DNA of 64,000 bases from Pseudomonas paeninsulae. GTDB lineage: Bacteria > Pseudomonadota > Gammaproteobacteria > Pseudomonadales > Pseudomonadaceae. Location of the stretch: NCBI RefSeq assembly GCF_035621475.1, contig NZ_CP141799.1, positions 1,166,501 through 1,230,500 of the forward strand, in the 5' to 3' direction. Below the pieces are notes generated by a model. The model worked only from the letters and a program-made list of their open reading frames with translations. It made no database searches and had not been told where the DNA came from. This document shows positions 1-8,837 of this stretch, piece by piece. Position 1 is the first letter of the stretch. Each line of letters opens with the position of its first letter. The translations under genes and the position numbers were made by a program.

Positions 1-2
1 AG

Positions 3-449
3 AAGGAGATGTACATCCCCTACAACAGCTACAAGCTGGATTCGCCCGGCCTGAAGTACGACGACGTGATCAAGGCCGGGCATATCAACCAGGACCTGAC
101 CCGTTACGAGCTGCACCGGGTCTGGGAAGTGGAAGCCACGCTGAAATCGGGCGAGCGGCATATCTACGCCAAACGCCATATGTACTTCGACGAGGACAGC
201 TGGCAGTTGGCCCTGGTCGACCACTACGACGGCCGCGGCCAGTTGTGGCGTATTGCCGAGGGGCATACCCAGAGCTACTACAACCACAAGATGACGGCTT
301 ACACCCTGGAGGCGCTGTACGACGTCGTCGCTGGGCGCTACCTGGCCCTGGGCATGAAGAACGAGGAGAAGTCTTCCTACGTGTTCGGTTTTGAGGCCAG
401 TGCCGCCGACTACACCCCGGCAGCCCTGCGCAGCTCCGGCGTGCGGTAA
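3..449 (+). CDS. C-terminal part of a DUF1329 family protein (5' end outside window)
   Basis: The frame is open from the left edge, so the N-terminus is missing; about 148 residues are visible. The segments YNSYKLDSPGLKYDDV, RYELHRVWEVEATLK and RYLALGMKNEE match the C-terminal end of DUF1329 proteins, which are predicted envelope proteins of unknown molecular function with a lipoprotein-carrier-like fold. In pseudomonads these are often encoded with a DUF1302 porin-like protein and a MalT-type LuxR regulator; the regulator at 603 fits that pairing. A strong terminator follows the stop codon. The family call is good; the function is not known. Confidence 0.8.
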   Translation, partial: KEMYIPYNSYKLDSPGLKYDDVIKAGHINQDLTRYELHRVWEVEATLKSGERHIYAKRHMYFDEDSWQLALVDHYDGRGQLWRIAEGHTQSYYNHKMTAYTLEALYDVVAGRYLALGMKNEEKSSYVFGFEASAADYTPAALRSSGVR

Positions 450-479
450 GGCCGGCAGAGTCATCGCTCCTGCATAATT

Positions 480-505
480 GGGCGGCCTTCGGGCCGCCCT
501 TTTTA
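480..505 (+). terminator. rho-independent terminator after the DUF1329 gene
   Basis: A perfect 8-bp GC stem (480-487 and 492-499) with a TTCG loop is followed by a run of five T and a further TT-rich tail. It lies about 30 bases after the stop codon at 449, so it ends that transcript and separates it from the regulator gene. Confidence 0.9.
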
Positions 506-602
506 TTGTTGGCTATCAGCAATGCTGATGTTGCTATTGCATACCTGCACTCAGGTCTAGCCTCGATAGGACTGCTCCCATACAAAATCAATAAGAGCCG
601 TC

Positions 603-3131
603 ATGACCGCCTACGCGCCATCTCCGCCCATCGCATTGCCATCCTGCGCCAAGGGCCTGTTACCGCGCCAACCGCCAGGGCATGTTCAGCGTGAGCAGCT
701 ACAGCGCCGTTTGCTCGCCCAGGACTGTCGCTTGCGTTTGCTGGTCGCCCCGGCAGGGTTCGGCAAGTCGGTGCTGCTCGCCGACTGCGCCCGCGAATGC
801 CCGCCCGAATACTCGCCGCTGTGGCTCAACTGCGCAGGGCAGCTAGCCTCGCCAGCGCAGTTCTGCCGGCTACTGGCGGTCACCCTGGGCTATCCGTCGA
901 GCTTGAGTGAAGTGGATCTGTTGGCGGCGCTGCAGCAGGAGGAACGCGCGCTGTGGATCATGCTCAACGACTATCCGCGCGAGCCCGATGGCGAACTCGA
1001 TGCCTGTCTTGATCGTCTGCTCTGCGCTTCGCCGGCCAACCTCTGCTGGTGGCTTGGCAGTCGGCGGCGGCCGCTATGCAACTTCCCGCGCCTGTTGCTG
1101 GAGGGCGAGTTGTTCGAACTGGGCGGCGCAGACCTGGCCTTCACTCCGGGCGAGGTTGGCGCCTGGTTGCAGGATGTGGATACGCTGCGCTCCAGCCGCG
1201 CGGACAGCCTGTTTGGCCTGACCCGTGGCTGGCCGGCGGCCCTGCGTCTGCTGGCTGCCCAGGGCGAGCGCGAGGGAGCGGGGCCACTGTTGTGTGAGGA
1301 ACATAACGCGTTGCTGCGCGATTATATCGAGCATGAGGTGCTGCAGGGCCTGCCTGCTGAACTGGGCCACGCACTCTGCCAGTTGGCGCAGATTCCGCGT
1401 TTCAACGAGGCACTCTGCGAACACTTGCTCGGCGTGGGGGAGGGGGCGGCCTGGTTGCAGGCGTTGCGCGCCCGCGGCCTATTCATCAATGAAGTGGAGG
1501 GTGCGGCGGACTGGCTTGAAGTCTTCCCGCCGCTGGCCCAGCTGCTGCAGCAGCGGACCAAGGCCGCACCCTGCACCAGCCTGCACCTGCATGCCAGCCA
1601 GTGGTTCGCCGCCCACGGCGAAGTGCGCGCGGCGGTGGAGCATGCGCTCAAGGGCGGCCAGCCGGAAGTCGCGGCCAGTTTTCTCGAACGCTTCACTGAA
1701 GAACAGTTGCTCCAGGGCCAGGACCTGGCTTTGATTCTGCATTGGCGCAACGAGCTGCCCGAGAGTCTGTTGGCCAGCACGCCACGCCTGATTTTGCTCA
1801 ACGCCTGGGCATTGTTGCTGGTCGGGCGCCCGGAGGAGGCGCAGGTCTGCGTCGATCAGCTGGCGCGCTTTCAGCCGCGAGGCGATGCCGAACGCCTGAC
1901 TGAGCTGTTTGCCCAGTGGCAAGCGATCCGCGGGATTGCCGCCTACGGTCGTGGGAATGGGACAGAGGCGCGCGCGCATTTGCTTGAGGCGCTGCCGGCA
2001 TTACCGGATGCCGCCTGGGCCCAGGCCCTGCTGTGCCGTTCGGTGCTGACCCAGATCGCCATTGGCGAAGGTCACTTGGAACAAGCGCAACACCTCAGCT
2101 ACGAGGTGCTAAAGCAGGCGCGGCTTTGCGGTAGTGCCGTATTCGAGGCATTGCTGGAACTTGACCATGCGCTGCTGCTGGAGGCGCGCGGCGAATTCGC
2201 CCGCGCCGAGGCGCTGTTGCAGCGGGTACTCGAGCAGATGGACGCGCAGTCGCTGCCCCGGACTCCGGTGCGCGGTCGGATTTTGCTACGTCTGGGACGC
2301 CTGGCGTTGCGCCAGGGTTGCATCGGGCAAGCCGAGAGCCACTTACAGTTCGGACTCGAGGGCGCGCTGGCCGAGGACGACCCGGGGGCCTTTCATGGCT
2401 ATCTGGGCCTGGCCGAACTGGCTACCTGCCGGCGTGATATTCCCGCCGCTTTCACCCACCTGGGCGAAGCCGAGCGCTGGATGCAACGCCATCGGGTTAG
2501 CGACGGCCTGTATCGCGGCGTGCTGTTGTTGGCCAGCAGTCGCCTGTGGATCTATCAGGGGCACCACGAGCGTGCTCGCGAAGCCTTGACCCGAGTGCTC
2601 GGTCACCGACTAGAGAGCAGCGTGCCGCCGCCAAATTTCCCCGAGCTGTTCCTGCGCCTGGAACATCTATTGCTGTGCCTCGATCTGGCGCGTGGCGCCG
2701 ATGTCCGCGAGGCGCTGCAGCAGTTGCTCGACCAGGCCGTGGGAGAGGATCGCCAGGCGTTCGCCAGTGAACTCTGGGCAAGTTATGCCGAGGCCTGCAG
2801 TGCCTGCGCCGATATGCCGGCGGCGAACCAGGCCCGTCAGACCGCGCACAGCATGCGTCAGCGTCTGAACTACCAGGGCGTATGGTTCGCCGCCGACGAG
2901 CTACCCCTGGCGGCAACCGACGAGGTGCCGGCGGCAGATGCCTGCCTCAGCTGCCGCGAGCTGACCGTGCTACAGCTGATCGCCCAAGGCCTGTCCAATC
3001 AGGAAGTCGCCGAACAGCTGTTTATTTCCCTGCATACGGTGAAGACCCATGCGCGGCGGATCAACGGCAAACTCGGCGTCGCCCGGCGCACCCAGGCAGT
3101 GGCGCAGGCCAAGACGTTGGGGCTGTTGTAA
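603..3131 (+). CDS. LuxR family transcriptional regulator, MalT-type large ATP-binding
   Basis: An 842-residue protein with the layout of MalT/LAL-type regulators. A Walker A motif (APAGFGKS, residues 49-56) starts a STAND ATPase domain. A long alpha-helical, TPR-like middle follows (about 350-750). The C-terminus (about 778-842) is a LuxR/GerE DNA-binding domain with LSCRELTVLQLIAQGLSNQE and HTVKTHARRINGKLGV. Such proteins bind an inducer and ATP, multimerise and activate promoters. The ATG at 603 is 42 codons before the P-loop strand, as expected. It stands alone between a terminator and a repeat region; the DUF1329 gene just upstream is a plausible target by analogy with other pseudomonads, but no operator is visible. 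Confidence 0.88.
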   Translation: MTAYAPSPPIALPSCAKGLLPRQPPGHVQREQLQRRLLAQDCRLRLLVAPAGFGKSVLLADCARECPPEYSPLWLNCAGQLASPAQFCRLLAVTLGYPSSLSEVDLLAALQQEERALWIMLNDYPREPDGELDACLDRLLCASPANLCWWLGSRRRPLCNFPRLLLEGELFELGGADLAFTPGEVGAWLQDVDTLRSSRADSLFGLTRGWPAALRLLAAQGEREGAGPLLCEEHNALLRDYIEHEVLQGLPAELGHALCQLAQIPRFNEALCEHLLGVGEGAAWLQALRARGLFINEVEGAADWLEVFPPLAQLLQQRTKAAPCTSLHLHASQWFAAHGEVRAAVEHALKGGQPEVAASFLERFTEEQLLQGQDLALILHWRNELPESLLASTPRLILLNAWALLLVGRPEEAQVCVDQLARFQPRGDAERLTELFAQWQAIRGIAAYGRGNGTEARAHLLEALPALPDAAWAQALLCRSVLTQIAIGEGHLEQAQHLSYEVLKQARLCGSAVFEALLELDHALLLEARGEFARAEALLQRVLEQMDAQSLPRTPVRGRILLRLGRLALRQGCIGQAESHLQFGLEGALAEDDPGAFHGYLGLAELATCRRDIPAAFTHLGEAERWMQRHRVSDGLYRGVLLLASSRLWIYQGHHERAREALTRVLGHRLESSVPPPNFPELFLRLEHLLLCLDLARGADVREALQQLLDQAVGEDRQAFASELWASYAEACSACADMPAANQARQTAHSMRQRLNYQGVWFAADELPLAATDEVPAADACLSCRELTVLQLIAQGLSNQEVAEQLFISLHTVKTHARRINGKLGVARRTQAVAQAKTLGLL

Positions 3132-3444
3132 GCAGGGGAATATCACGCCGTCACAGCGTCGGGCGCTAATCGCCGCAGGCAGTACGCCGTGGTTGATTGG
3201 CGCGGCGCAAAAGCTGGCGGGCTGTCGCTGCGCTCCGAGGCCGGCCTACCCGCAGGCAGTGCACCGTGGTTGATCGGCGCGGCGCAAATTCTGGCAAGCT
3301 GCCGCTGCGCGCCGAACGGAACGCCGCCTGGGCCGTCCTACGTAAATGGGAAATCCCTGTTAGTGGTTACAACAAGTAGTGGCGTTCAACCGACATGGCT
3401 CGGCAGAACAGATTGTGCTGGGTCGCCACAACCATAAGGGCGCA
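3132..3444. other. intergenic region with a tandem repeat
   Basis: A 313-base gap between the LuxR-type regulator and the convergent SirB1-like gene. It holds two tandem copies of a 77-base unit (listed separately) and no convincing gene; short frames here lack ribosome sites and family resemblance. Confidence 0.7.
3174..3312. repeat. two tandem copies of a 77-base dispersed repeat
   Basis: The unit begins CGCAGGCAGT at 3174 and again at 3251 and runs through GTGGTTGAT, CGGCGCGGCGCAAA and GCTGCCGCTGCGC-like blocks. The two copies differ at a limited number of positions, and the second is incomplete. A third, more diverged copy lies at 30598-30680. This is a dispersed intergenic family, not coding. 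Confidence 0.75.
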
Positions 3445-4245
3445 TCAATGCAGCGCCGGCGGCGTGGCGAGCTGGCGCAGACGCTCGTCGAGCAGCATGC
3501 GTTGCGCCGGGTCGTCACAGAGCAGCAGGGCGTGCTGCACATCGAAGCGCTCGGCCTGGGGGCACTCCAGGCGCTGATACAGCTCGGCACGGGCCAGGTG
3601 GTCGGCAACCGTAGGTGTGCCCAGTAGCAACACGCGTTCGGCATCTTTCAATGCCGCGAGGTAGTCCTCTTCCCGCAAGTGCAGGTGATACAGGTTGCGC
3701 GATAGCCGTTGCAACATGCTGCGGCCATCGCAGGCGCGCATGTAGCTGGCGCTGAGCTCGGCCTGGGCGCCCTGGTAGCGGCTCAGCAGTTCGCGGCAGT
3801 CACGGGTGTACAGACGCCGCCCGCCGCAGGGGTCGAGCAGGTGGTCGGCCCCCGCTACCCGCAACAGGAAATGCCCGGGGAAGTTCACCCCTTGCAAGGG
3901 GATATCCAGGCGCCGCGCCAGTTCCAGGGCGATCAATGCCAGCGACAGTGGCTGGCCACGGCGGCGCTGGACAACCTTATGCAGCAAGGCGACTTGCGGA
4001 CGTGGCGGGCTGTCGTCTTCGCGAAAATCCAGTTCGCTCAGGCGCCGCAGCAGCGGTTGTGCCAGTTCCTGGGGCGGCAAGGCGGGCAAACCGAGGCTGA
4101 CTTGCTGCTGCAGCGTGCTGAGCTCACGCAGCACCTCGGCCGGTTGCAGGGTCGGGTCGTGTTCGGCAGCAATCCATAGCGCCGCCTCGAAAAGCGCGGG
4201 CGGCGCTCGCTCAAGGCAGGCAAGACAGGTCTGACGTGGGCTCAT
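3445..4245 (-). CDS. SirB1 family / transglutaminase-like protein with TPR tail
   Basis: A 266-residue cytoplasmic protein. The segment GQPLSLALIALELARRLDIP followed by GVNFPGHFLLR is the signature of the SirB1/Transglut_core2 family, and the C-terminal 90 residues form helical TPR-like repeats. Its biochemical role is not established in this family. The ATG at 4245 is preferred over a GTG two codons upstream because AGAGG sits 5 bases before it. It is transcribed alone, divergent from the leucine dehydrogenase gene. Confidence 0.8.
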   Translation of the reverse strand: MSPRQTCLACLERAPPALFEAALWIAAEHDPTLQPAEVLRELSTLQQQVSLGLPALPPQELAQPLLRRLSELDFREDDSPPRPQVALLHKVVQRRRGQPLSLALIALELARRLDIPLQGVNFPGHFLLRVAGADHLLDPCGGRRLYTRDCRELLSRYQGAQAELSASYMRACDGRSMLQRLSRNLYHLHLREEDYLAALKDAERVLLLGTPTVADHLARAELYQRLECPQAERFDVQHALLLCDDPAQRMLLDERLRQLATPPALH

Positions 4246-4424
4246 GATCACCTCTGCGCAAGACTCGGTTGTAACCGCCTTGGTGGGGCGGCGTCCAGTG
4301 TTGTGCCCGGGTTTGCTGCTTATACGGCCTGGCTTTACTCACGCCTGTGGTTATACCGGCCTGTCCGGGCGTTTTCGGGGTCTGCACCTATACTGGCTGT
4401 AACCAGAAGTAAGGGAGCCACAGC

Positions 4425-5444
4425 ATGTTCGCCATGATGGAAGCCGCCCGACTTGAGGCCTTGCACCTCACTCAGGATCCGGTCACGGGCCTCAAGGCGA
4501 TTATCGCCATCCACAACACGCGTCTGGGTCCTGCTCTGGGCGGCTGCCGCTACCTGGCTTATCCCGACGAGCAGAGCGCAATTCGCGATGCGCTGCGCCT
4601 GGCCCAGGGCATGAGCTACAAGGCCGCGCTGGCCGGCCTCGACCAGGGTGGTGGCAAGGCGGTGATCATCCGCCCGGCGCATGTCGACAACCGTGGCGCC
4701 CTGTTCGAGGCGTTCGGGCGTTTTATCGAGACGCTCAATGGCCGCTACATCACCGCGATGGACAGCGGCACCTCCAGCGCCGACATGGACTGCATCGCCC
4801 AGCACACCCAGCACGTCACCAGCACCACCAGCGAGGGCGATCCTTCGCCGCACACCGCCATGGGCTTATTCGCCGGGATTCGTGCCACGGCGCTGGCGCG
4901 CCTGGGTAGCGACGACTTGGAGGGCCTGCGAGTGGCCGTTCAGGGGCTTGGCCATGTTGGCTATGCACTGGCCGAGCAGCTGCACGCGGCCGGTGTCGAG
5001 TTGCTGGTCAGCGACCTGGATGGCGGCCGCGTGCAACTGGCGGTGGAGCAACTCGGTGCGCACCCGGTGGCCAGCGACGCCTTGCTCGCCACGCCCTGCG
5101 ACATCCTCGCGCCCTGCGGCCTCGGTGGCGTGCTGAATGCCGAAACAGCGGGTCAGTTGCGTTGCTCGGCAGTGGCCGGTGCGGCTAACAATCAACTGGC
5201 CAGCGCCGACATTGGCGACATCCTGCAAGCGCGTGGAATTCTCTATGCGCCGGATTACGTGATCAATGCCGGCGGGCTGATCTACGTCGCCCTCAGGCAC
5301 CGTGGCGAGAGCCCGGCGGCGATCACCACGCACTTGCGCCAGATCAGCCTGCGCCTGACCGAGATCTACGCCCACGCCCAGGCCGACAAGCGCTCACCCG
5401 CGCGGGTTGCCGACGCCCTGGCCGAGCGTTTGCTGTACGGCTGA
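4425..5444 (+). CDS. leucine dehydrogenase (Glu/Leu/Phe/Val dehydrogenase family)
   Basis: A 339-residue NAD-dependent amino acid dehydrogenase that would reversibly deaminate leucine, valine or isoleucine to the 2-oxoacid. The substrate and catalytic lysines are visible in MSYKAALAG (K66) and LDQGGGKAVI (K78), close to the positions in Bacillus LeuDH. The NAD fold shows VAVQGLGHVG (GxGxxG, about residues 168-177), and the length is slightly short of the 360 or so typical. The next three genes encode a 2-oxoacid dehydrogenase, so the 2-oxoacid made here could be oxidised directly to an acyl-CoA. The 99-base gap to E1-alpha allows co-transcription. Confidence 0.88.
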   Translation: MFAMMEAARLEALHLTQDPVTGLKAIIAIHNTRLGPALGGCRYLAYPDEQSAIRDALRLAQGMSYKAALAGLDQGGGKAVIIRPAHVDNRGALFEAFGRFIETLNGRYITAMDSGTSSADMDCIAQHTQHVTSTTSEGDPSPHTAMGLFAGIRATALARLGSDDLEGLRVAVQGLGHVGYALAEQLHAAGVELLVSDLDGGRVQLAVEQLGAHPVASDALLATPCDILAPCGLGGVLNAETAGQLRCSAVAGAANNQLASADIGDILQARGILYAPDYVINAGGLIYVALRHRGESPAAITTHLRQISLRLTEIYAHAQADKRSPARVADALAERLLYG

Positions 5445-5543
5445 CCCTGCTTTTCTTGTTGCTCCTGGCCGCCGACCAGCCTTAGCCGATGCCACAAGCG
5501 TCGGCCGTTGTAAGCACACTCACAAGGTGCCGAGGAAACGTCC

Positions 5544-6638
5544 ATGATTCCGCTCAACCCCGACATACCCTATACCCGCTACCTCGATCCGCAGGGTCGC
5601 CTGCTCGGTGCCTTGCCGGCGTGGGCCGACGACTTCGACTTGCTGATTCGCCTGTACCGGCAGATGGTCCTGACCCGGCTGTTCGACCAGAAGGCCGTGG
5701 CCCTGCAGCGCACCGGGCGCATCGGCACCTACGCGCCGACCATCGGCCAGGAGGCCATAGGCGTAGCCATCGGTGCCTTGATGAAGCCGGAGGACGTGCT
5801 GGTGCCCTATTACCGCGACACCGCGGTGCAGGTGATGCGTGGGGTGAAGATGGAGGAAATCCTCCTCTACTGGGGCGGCGACGAGCGTGGCAGCGCCTAT
5901 GTCGACCCGGCGGTGGCGCAGGACTTCCCGCTCTGCGTGCCGATCGCCACCCAGGCCCTGCATGCCTGCGGCGTGGCCACGGCCATGAAAATTCGCGGTG
6001 AGCACCGGGTCGCTGTCACCACCTGCGGCGATGGCGCCACCAGCAAGGGCGACTTTCTCGAAGCGCTCAACGTCGCCGGAGCCTGGCAATTGCCGGTGGT
6101 CTTCGTGGTCAACAATAATCAGTGGGCGATCTCGGTACCGCGGCGCATCCAGTGCGGCGCGCCGACCCTGGCGCAGAAGGCCATAGGTGCCGGCTTTGTT
6201 GGCGAGCAGGTCGACGGCAACGACATTATTGCCGTTTATGAGCGCATGCAAATCGCCCTGGAGCGTGCCCGGCACGGCAAGGGGCCGGTGTTGCTGGAGT
6301 GCCTCAGCTACCGCCTCGGCGACCACACCACCGCCGACGATGCCACTCGCTACCGCAGTGCCGAGGAGGTCAAGCAGGCCTGGCAGGAAGAGCCAGTCAA
6401 GCGTTTGCAGGCCTTTCTCGCCGCCCAGGGCGTGTGGGACGAAAGCCGTGAGCAGGCGCTGATCGGCGAGTGTCAGGGCTTGGTGCAGCAGGCGGTGGAC
6501 GCCTTCGAACAGGCCGGCAAGCAGCCGCCCGACGCGCTGTTCGACTACGTCTACGCGCAGTGGCCGGCGGCCCTGGCCGAGCAGCGCGACATGCTGCTGG
6601 AACGCGTCGCCCGGCGTGAGGAGGCCAATCATGAGTGA
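5544..6638 (+). CDS. 2-oxoacid dehydrogenase E1 component, alpha subunit
   Basis: A 364-residue thiamine-diphosphate subunit of the PdhA/BkdA type. The ThDP motif is clear: CGDGATSKGD (GDG at 162-164) ending in VVNNNQWAI (190-195). The substrate-pocket region has IGQEAIGVAIG and YYRDTAVQV. It decarboxylates a 2-oxoacid with the beta subunit encoded next. The gene would be annotated as pyruvate dehydrogenase E1 alpha by similarity, but the leucine dehydrogenase upstream makes branched-chain 2-oxoacids an equally good substrate guess. Its stop overlaps the start of the beta gene by 8 bases. Confidence 0.9.
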   Translation: MIPLNPDIPYTRYLDPQGRLLGALPAWADDFDLLIRLYRQMVLTRLFDQKAVALQRTGRIGTYAPTIGQEAIGVAIGALMKPEDVLVPYYRDTAVQVMRGVKMEEILLYWGGDERGSAYVDPAVAQDFPLCVPIATQALHACGVATAMKIRGEHRVAVTTCGDGATSKGDFLEALNVAGAWQLPVVFVVNNNQWAISVPRRIQCGAPTLAQKAIGAGFVGEQVDGNDIIAVYERMQIALERARHGKGPVLLECLSYRLGDHTTADDATRYRSAEEVKQAWQEEPVKRLQAFLAAQGVWDESREQALIGECQGLVQQAVDAFEQAGKQPPDALFDYVYAQWPAALAEQRDMLLERVARREEANHE

Positions 6639-7617
6639 GGTCAAGCTGACCCTGCTGGAGGCGGTCAACCTGGCCCTGCACCGGGCCATGTACGAGGACC
6701 TGAATGTGGTGGTGCTGGGCGAGGATGTCGGCGTCAACGGCGGCGTGTTCCGCGCCACCGCCGGTCTGCGCGACACCTTCGGCTTCAAGCGGGTGATCGA
6801 CACGCCACTGGCCGAGACCATGATCGCCGGACTGGCAGTCGGCATGGCCGCGCAAGGATTGAAACCGGTGCTGGAAATCCAGTTCATGGGCTTCATCTAC
6901 CCGGCGCTGGACCAGTTGGTGTCGCATGCCAGTCGCCTGCGCAATCGCACCCGCGGCCGTTTGAGCTGCCCCATGGTGTTGCGCACACCGATGGGCGCCG
7001 GTATCCGCGCGCCGGAACACCACAGTGAAAGCACCGAGGCGTTGTTCGCCCATATTCCCGGCCTGCGCGTGGTCATCCCGTCCTCGCCGGCGCGCGCCTA
7101 TGGCCTGCTGCTGGCGGCCATCGACGATCCCGATCCGGTGATCTTCCTCGAACCCACCCGGCTGTACCGGATGAACCCGCAGGTGCTGCATGACGACGGC
7201 AAACGGCTGCCGCTGGACAGCTGTTTCACCTTGCGCGAAGGCAGCGACCTGACCCTGATCAGTTGGGGCGCCAGTGTCCACGAGACCCTGCAAGCCGCGT
7301 CCCAACTGCAGGAGCGCGGGGTGTCCGCCGAGGTGATCGACGTCGCCTGCGTCAAACCGCTGGATCTGGATACCCTCGAAGCCTCGGTGCGCAAGACTGG
7401 CCGTTGTGTGATCGTGCACGAGGCGCCGAAGAGTTGCGCGGTCGGCGCGGAGATTGCCGCCAGCCTGTACGAGCGCGCCTGGCTGGATTTGCAGGCGCCG
7501 ATCCAGCGGGTTACCGCGCCGGATATCCCGCCGCCGCTGTACCGCCTGGAGCAACTGTATATACCTGGCGTCGCCGACATCCTCGCCGCCTGCGATGCGG
7601 TGCTGGATTACGCCTGA
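6631..7617 (+). CDS. 2-oxoacid dehydrogenase E1 component, beta subunit
   Basis: A 328-residue transketolase-like beta subunit. Visible family marks are VVLGEDVGVNGGVFRAT near the N-terminus, DTPLAETMIAGLAVGMA, and the C-terminal domain with VIVHEAPKSCAVGAEI. The ATG at 6631 is chosen because GAGGAGG precedes it by a few bases and it overlaps the alpha-gene stop (ATGAGTGA), which suggests translational coupling. A more upstream ATG at 6616 lacks such a site. With the alpha subunit it forms the heterotetrameric decarboxylase. Confidence 0.92.
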   Translation: MSEVKLTLLEAVNLALHRAMYEDLNVVVLGEDVGVNGGVFRATAGLRDTFGFKRVIDTPLAETMIAGLAVGMAAQGLKPVLEIQFMGFIYPALDQLVSHASRLRNRTRGRLSCPMVLRTPMGAGIRAPEHHSESTEALFAHIPGLRVVIPSSPARAYGLLLAAIDDPDPVIFLEPTRLYRMNPQVLHDDGKRLPLDSCFTLREGSDLTLISWGASVHETLQAASQLQERGVSAEVIDVACVKPLDLDTLEASVRKTGRCVIVHEAPKSCAVGAEIAASLYERAWLDLQAPIQRVTAPDIPPPLYRLEQLYIPGVADILAACDAVLDYA

Positions 7618-7629
7618 ACCTTTTTCGTC

Positions 7630-7675
7630 GGGCGGGTGCAACCCGCCCTGAGAGGGTGGCGGGTTGCACCCGCCC
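7630..7675. repeat. perfect inverted repeat between E1-beta and E2 genes
   Basis: Two 18-base arms (7630-7647 and 7658-7675) are exact reverse complements around a 10-base loop. This resembles a REP-type intergenic hairpin. It sits inside the operon, 13 bases past the E1-beta stop and 22 before the E2 start, with no T-run, so it is more likely to affect mRNA stability than to end transcription. Confidence 0.8.
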
Positions 7676-7697
7676 TACCGACCAAGGAGACGCGGTG

Positions 7698-8807
7698 ATG
7701 AAATATTTCAAACTGCCCGACCTCGGCGAAGGCCTGCAGGAAGCGGAAATCGTCGAGTGGCACGTCAAGGCCGGCGAGGAGGTCAAGGCCGATCAGTTGC
7801 TGGTCTCGGTGGAAACCGCCAAGGCCATCGTCGATATTCCCGCGCCCTACGACGGCGTGGTGGCCAAGACCTTCGGCGCCGAGGGCGACATCCTGCATGT
7901 CGGCGAGCCGCTACTGGCCTACGAGGGCGAAGCCGATTCCGGCACCGTGGTCGGCCGTCTGGAAGGTGGTGGCGAGGCGCAGGCGGACAGCTTCTGCGTC
8001 GGTGCCGCGCCTTCGACCCGCGAGCATCTGGCGCCGCGCGCGACCCCGGCGGTGCGTCAACTGGCCCGCCAACTGGGGGTCGATCTGAGTGGCCTGGTCG
8101 GTTCCGGTAGCGCTGGTCTGATTACCCGTGGCGATGTCGAGGCCGCGACCCAGTCCGCCCGCGACAAGTTCGGCGGCGACAAGCTGCGTGGGGTGCGGCG
8201 CAGCATGGCGATCAACATGGCGCGAGCGCATGCCGAGGTGGTGCCGGTGTTCATCGCCGGCGACGCCGATCTGCACCGCTGGGCGCAGGCGCGCGATCCA
8301 TTGGTGCGCCTGGCCCAGGCCATCGCTGCCGCCTGCCAGGTCGAACCGGTGCTCAATAGCTGGTTCGACGGCAAGGGCCTGTCGCTCAAGCGCCACGCGC
8401 AACTTGACCTGGGCATCGCCGTGGATACTGCGGACGGTCTGTTCGTGCCGGTGCTGCGTGATGTCGGCGCACGCAGCGCCGAAGACTTGAAAGAAGGCAT
8501 TGCGCGTCTGCGCGCCGACGTCAAGGCGCGCTCGATTCCACCGCAGGAAATGATGGGCGCGACCCTCACCCTGTCCAACTTCGGCACCCTGTTTGGCCGT
8601 TACGCCAATCCGGTGGTCATGCCGCCGCAGGTGGCGATCATCGGCGCTGGCGGTATCCGCGACGAGCCGGTGGCGGTGGACGGCAAGGTGCTGGTGCACC
8701 CCATCCTGCCGCTGTCGCTGACCTTCGATCACCGCGCGGTCACCGGTGGCGAGGCCGCGCGTTTTCTCAAGGCACTGGTGCAGGCACTGGAACAGGTCGA
8801 GGGCTGA
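7698..8807 (+). CDS. 2-oxoacid dehydrogenase E2 component (dihydrolipoamide acyltransferase)
   Basis: A 369-residue E2. The N-terminal lipoyl domain carries VSVETAKAIVDIP, with K42 as the lipoylation site. The E3/E1-binding domain (about 116-148) reads TPAVRQLARQLG and GLITRGDVEAA. The catalytic domain ends in TFDHRAVTGGEAARFLKA: the catalytic His (H345) is present, but the usual DG after it is TGGE, a variant I associate with some branched-chain-type E2s. The start at 7698 has AAGGAGA seven bases upstream. No lipoamide dehydrogenase gene follows, so E3 must come from elsewhere. A near-copy of the catalytic domain lies at 12058. Confidence 0.92.
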   Translation: MKYFKLPDLGEGLQEAEIVEWHVKAGEEVKADQLLVSVETAKAIVDIPAPYDGVVAKTFGAEGDILHVGEPLLAYEGEADSGTVVGRLEGGGEAQADSFCVGAAPSTREHLAPRATPAVRQLARQLGVDLSGLVGSGSAGLITRGDVEAATQSARDKFGGDKLRGVRRSMAINMARAHAEVVPVFIAGDADLHRWAQARDPLVRLAQAIAAACQVEPVLNSWFDGKGLSLKRHAQLDLGIAVDTADGLFVPVLRDVGARSAEDLKEGIARLRADVKARSIPPQEMMGATLTLSNFGTLFGRYANPVVMPPQVAIIGAGGIRDEPVAVDGKVLVHPILPLSLTFDHRAVTGGEAARFLKALVQALEQVEG

Positions 8808-8837
8808 TCCAGGCCGCACAGCCCTTAGACCCACGCT

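Noticed and set aside
5520..6896. 458-codon minus-strand open frame opposite the E1-alpha gene
   Set aside because: Antisense shadow of a clear ThDP enzyme; no start signals or recognisable domain.
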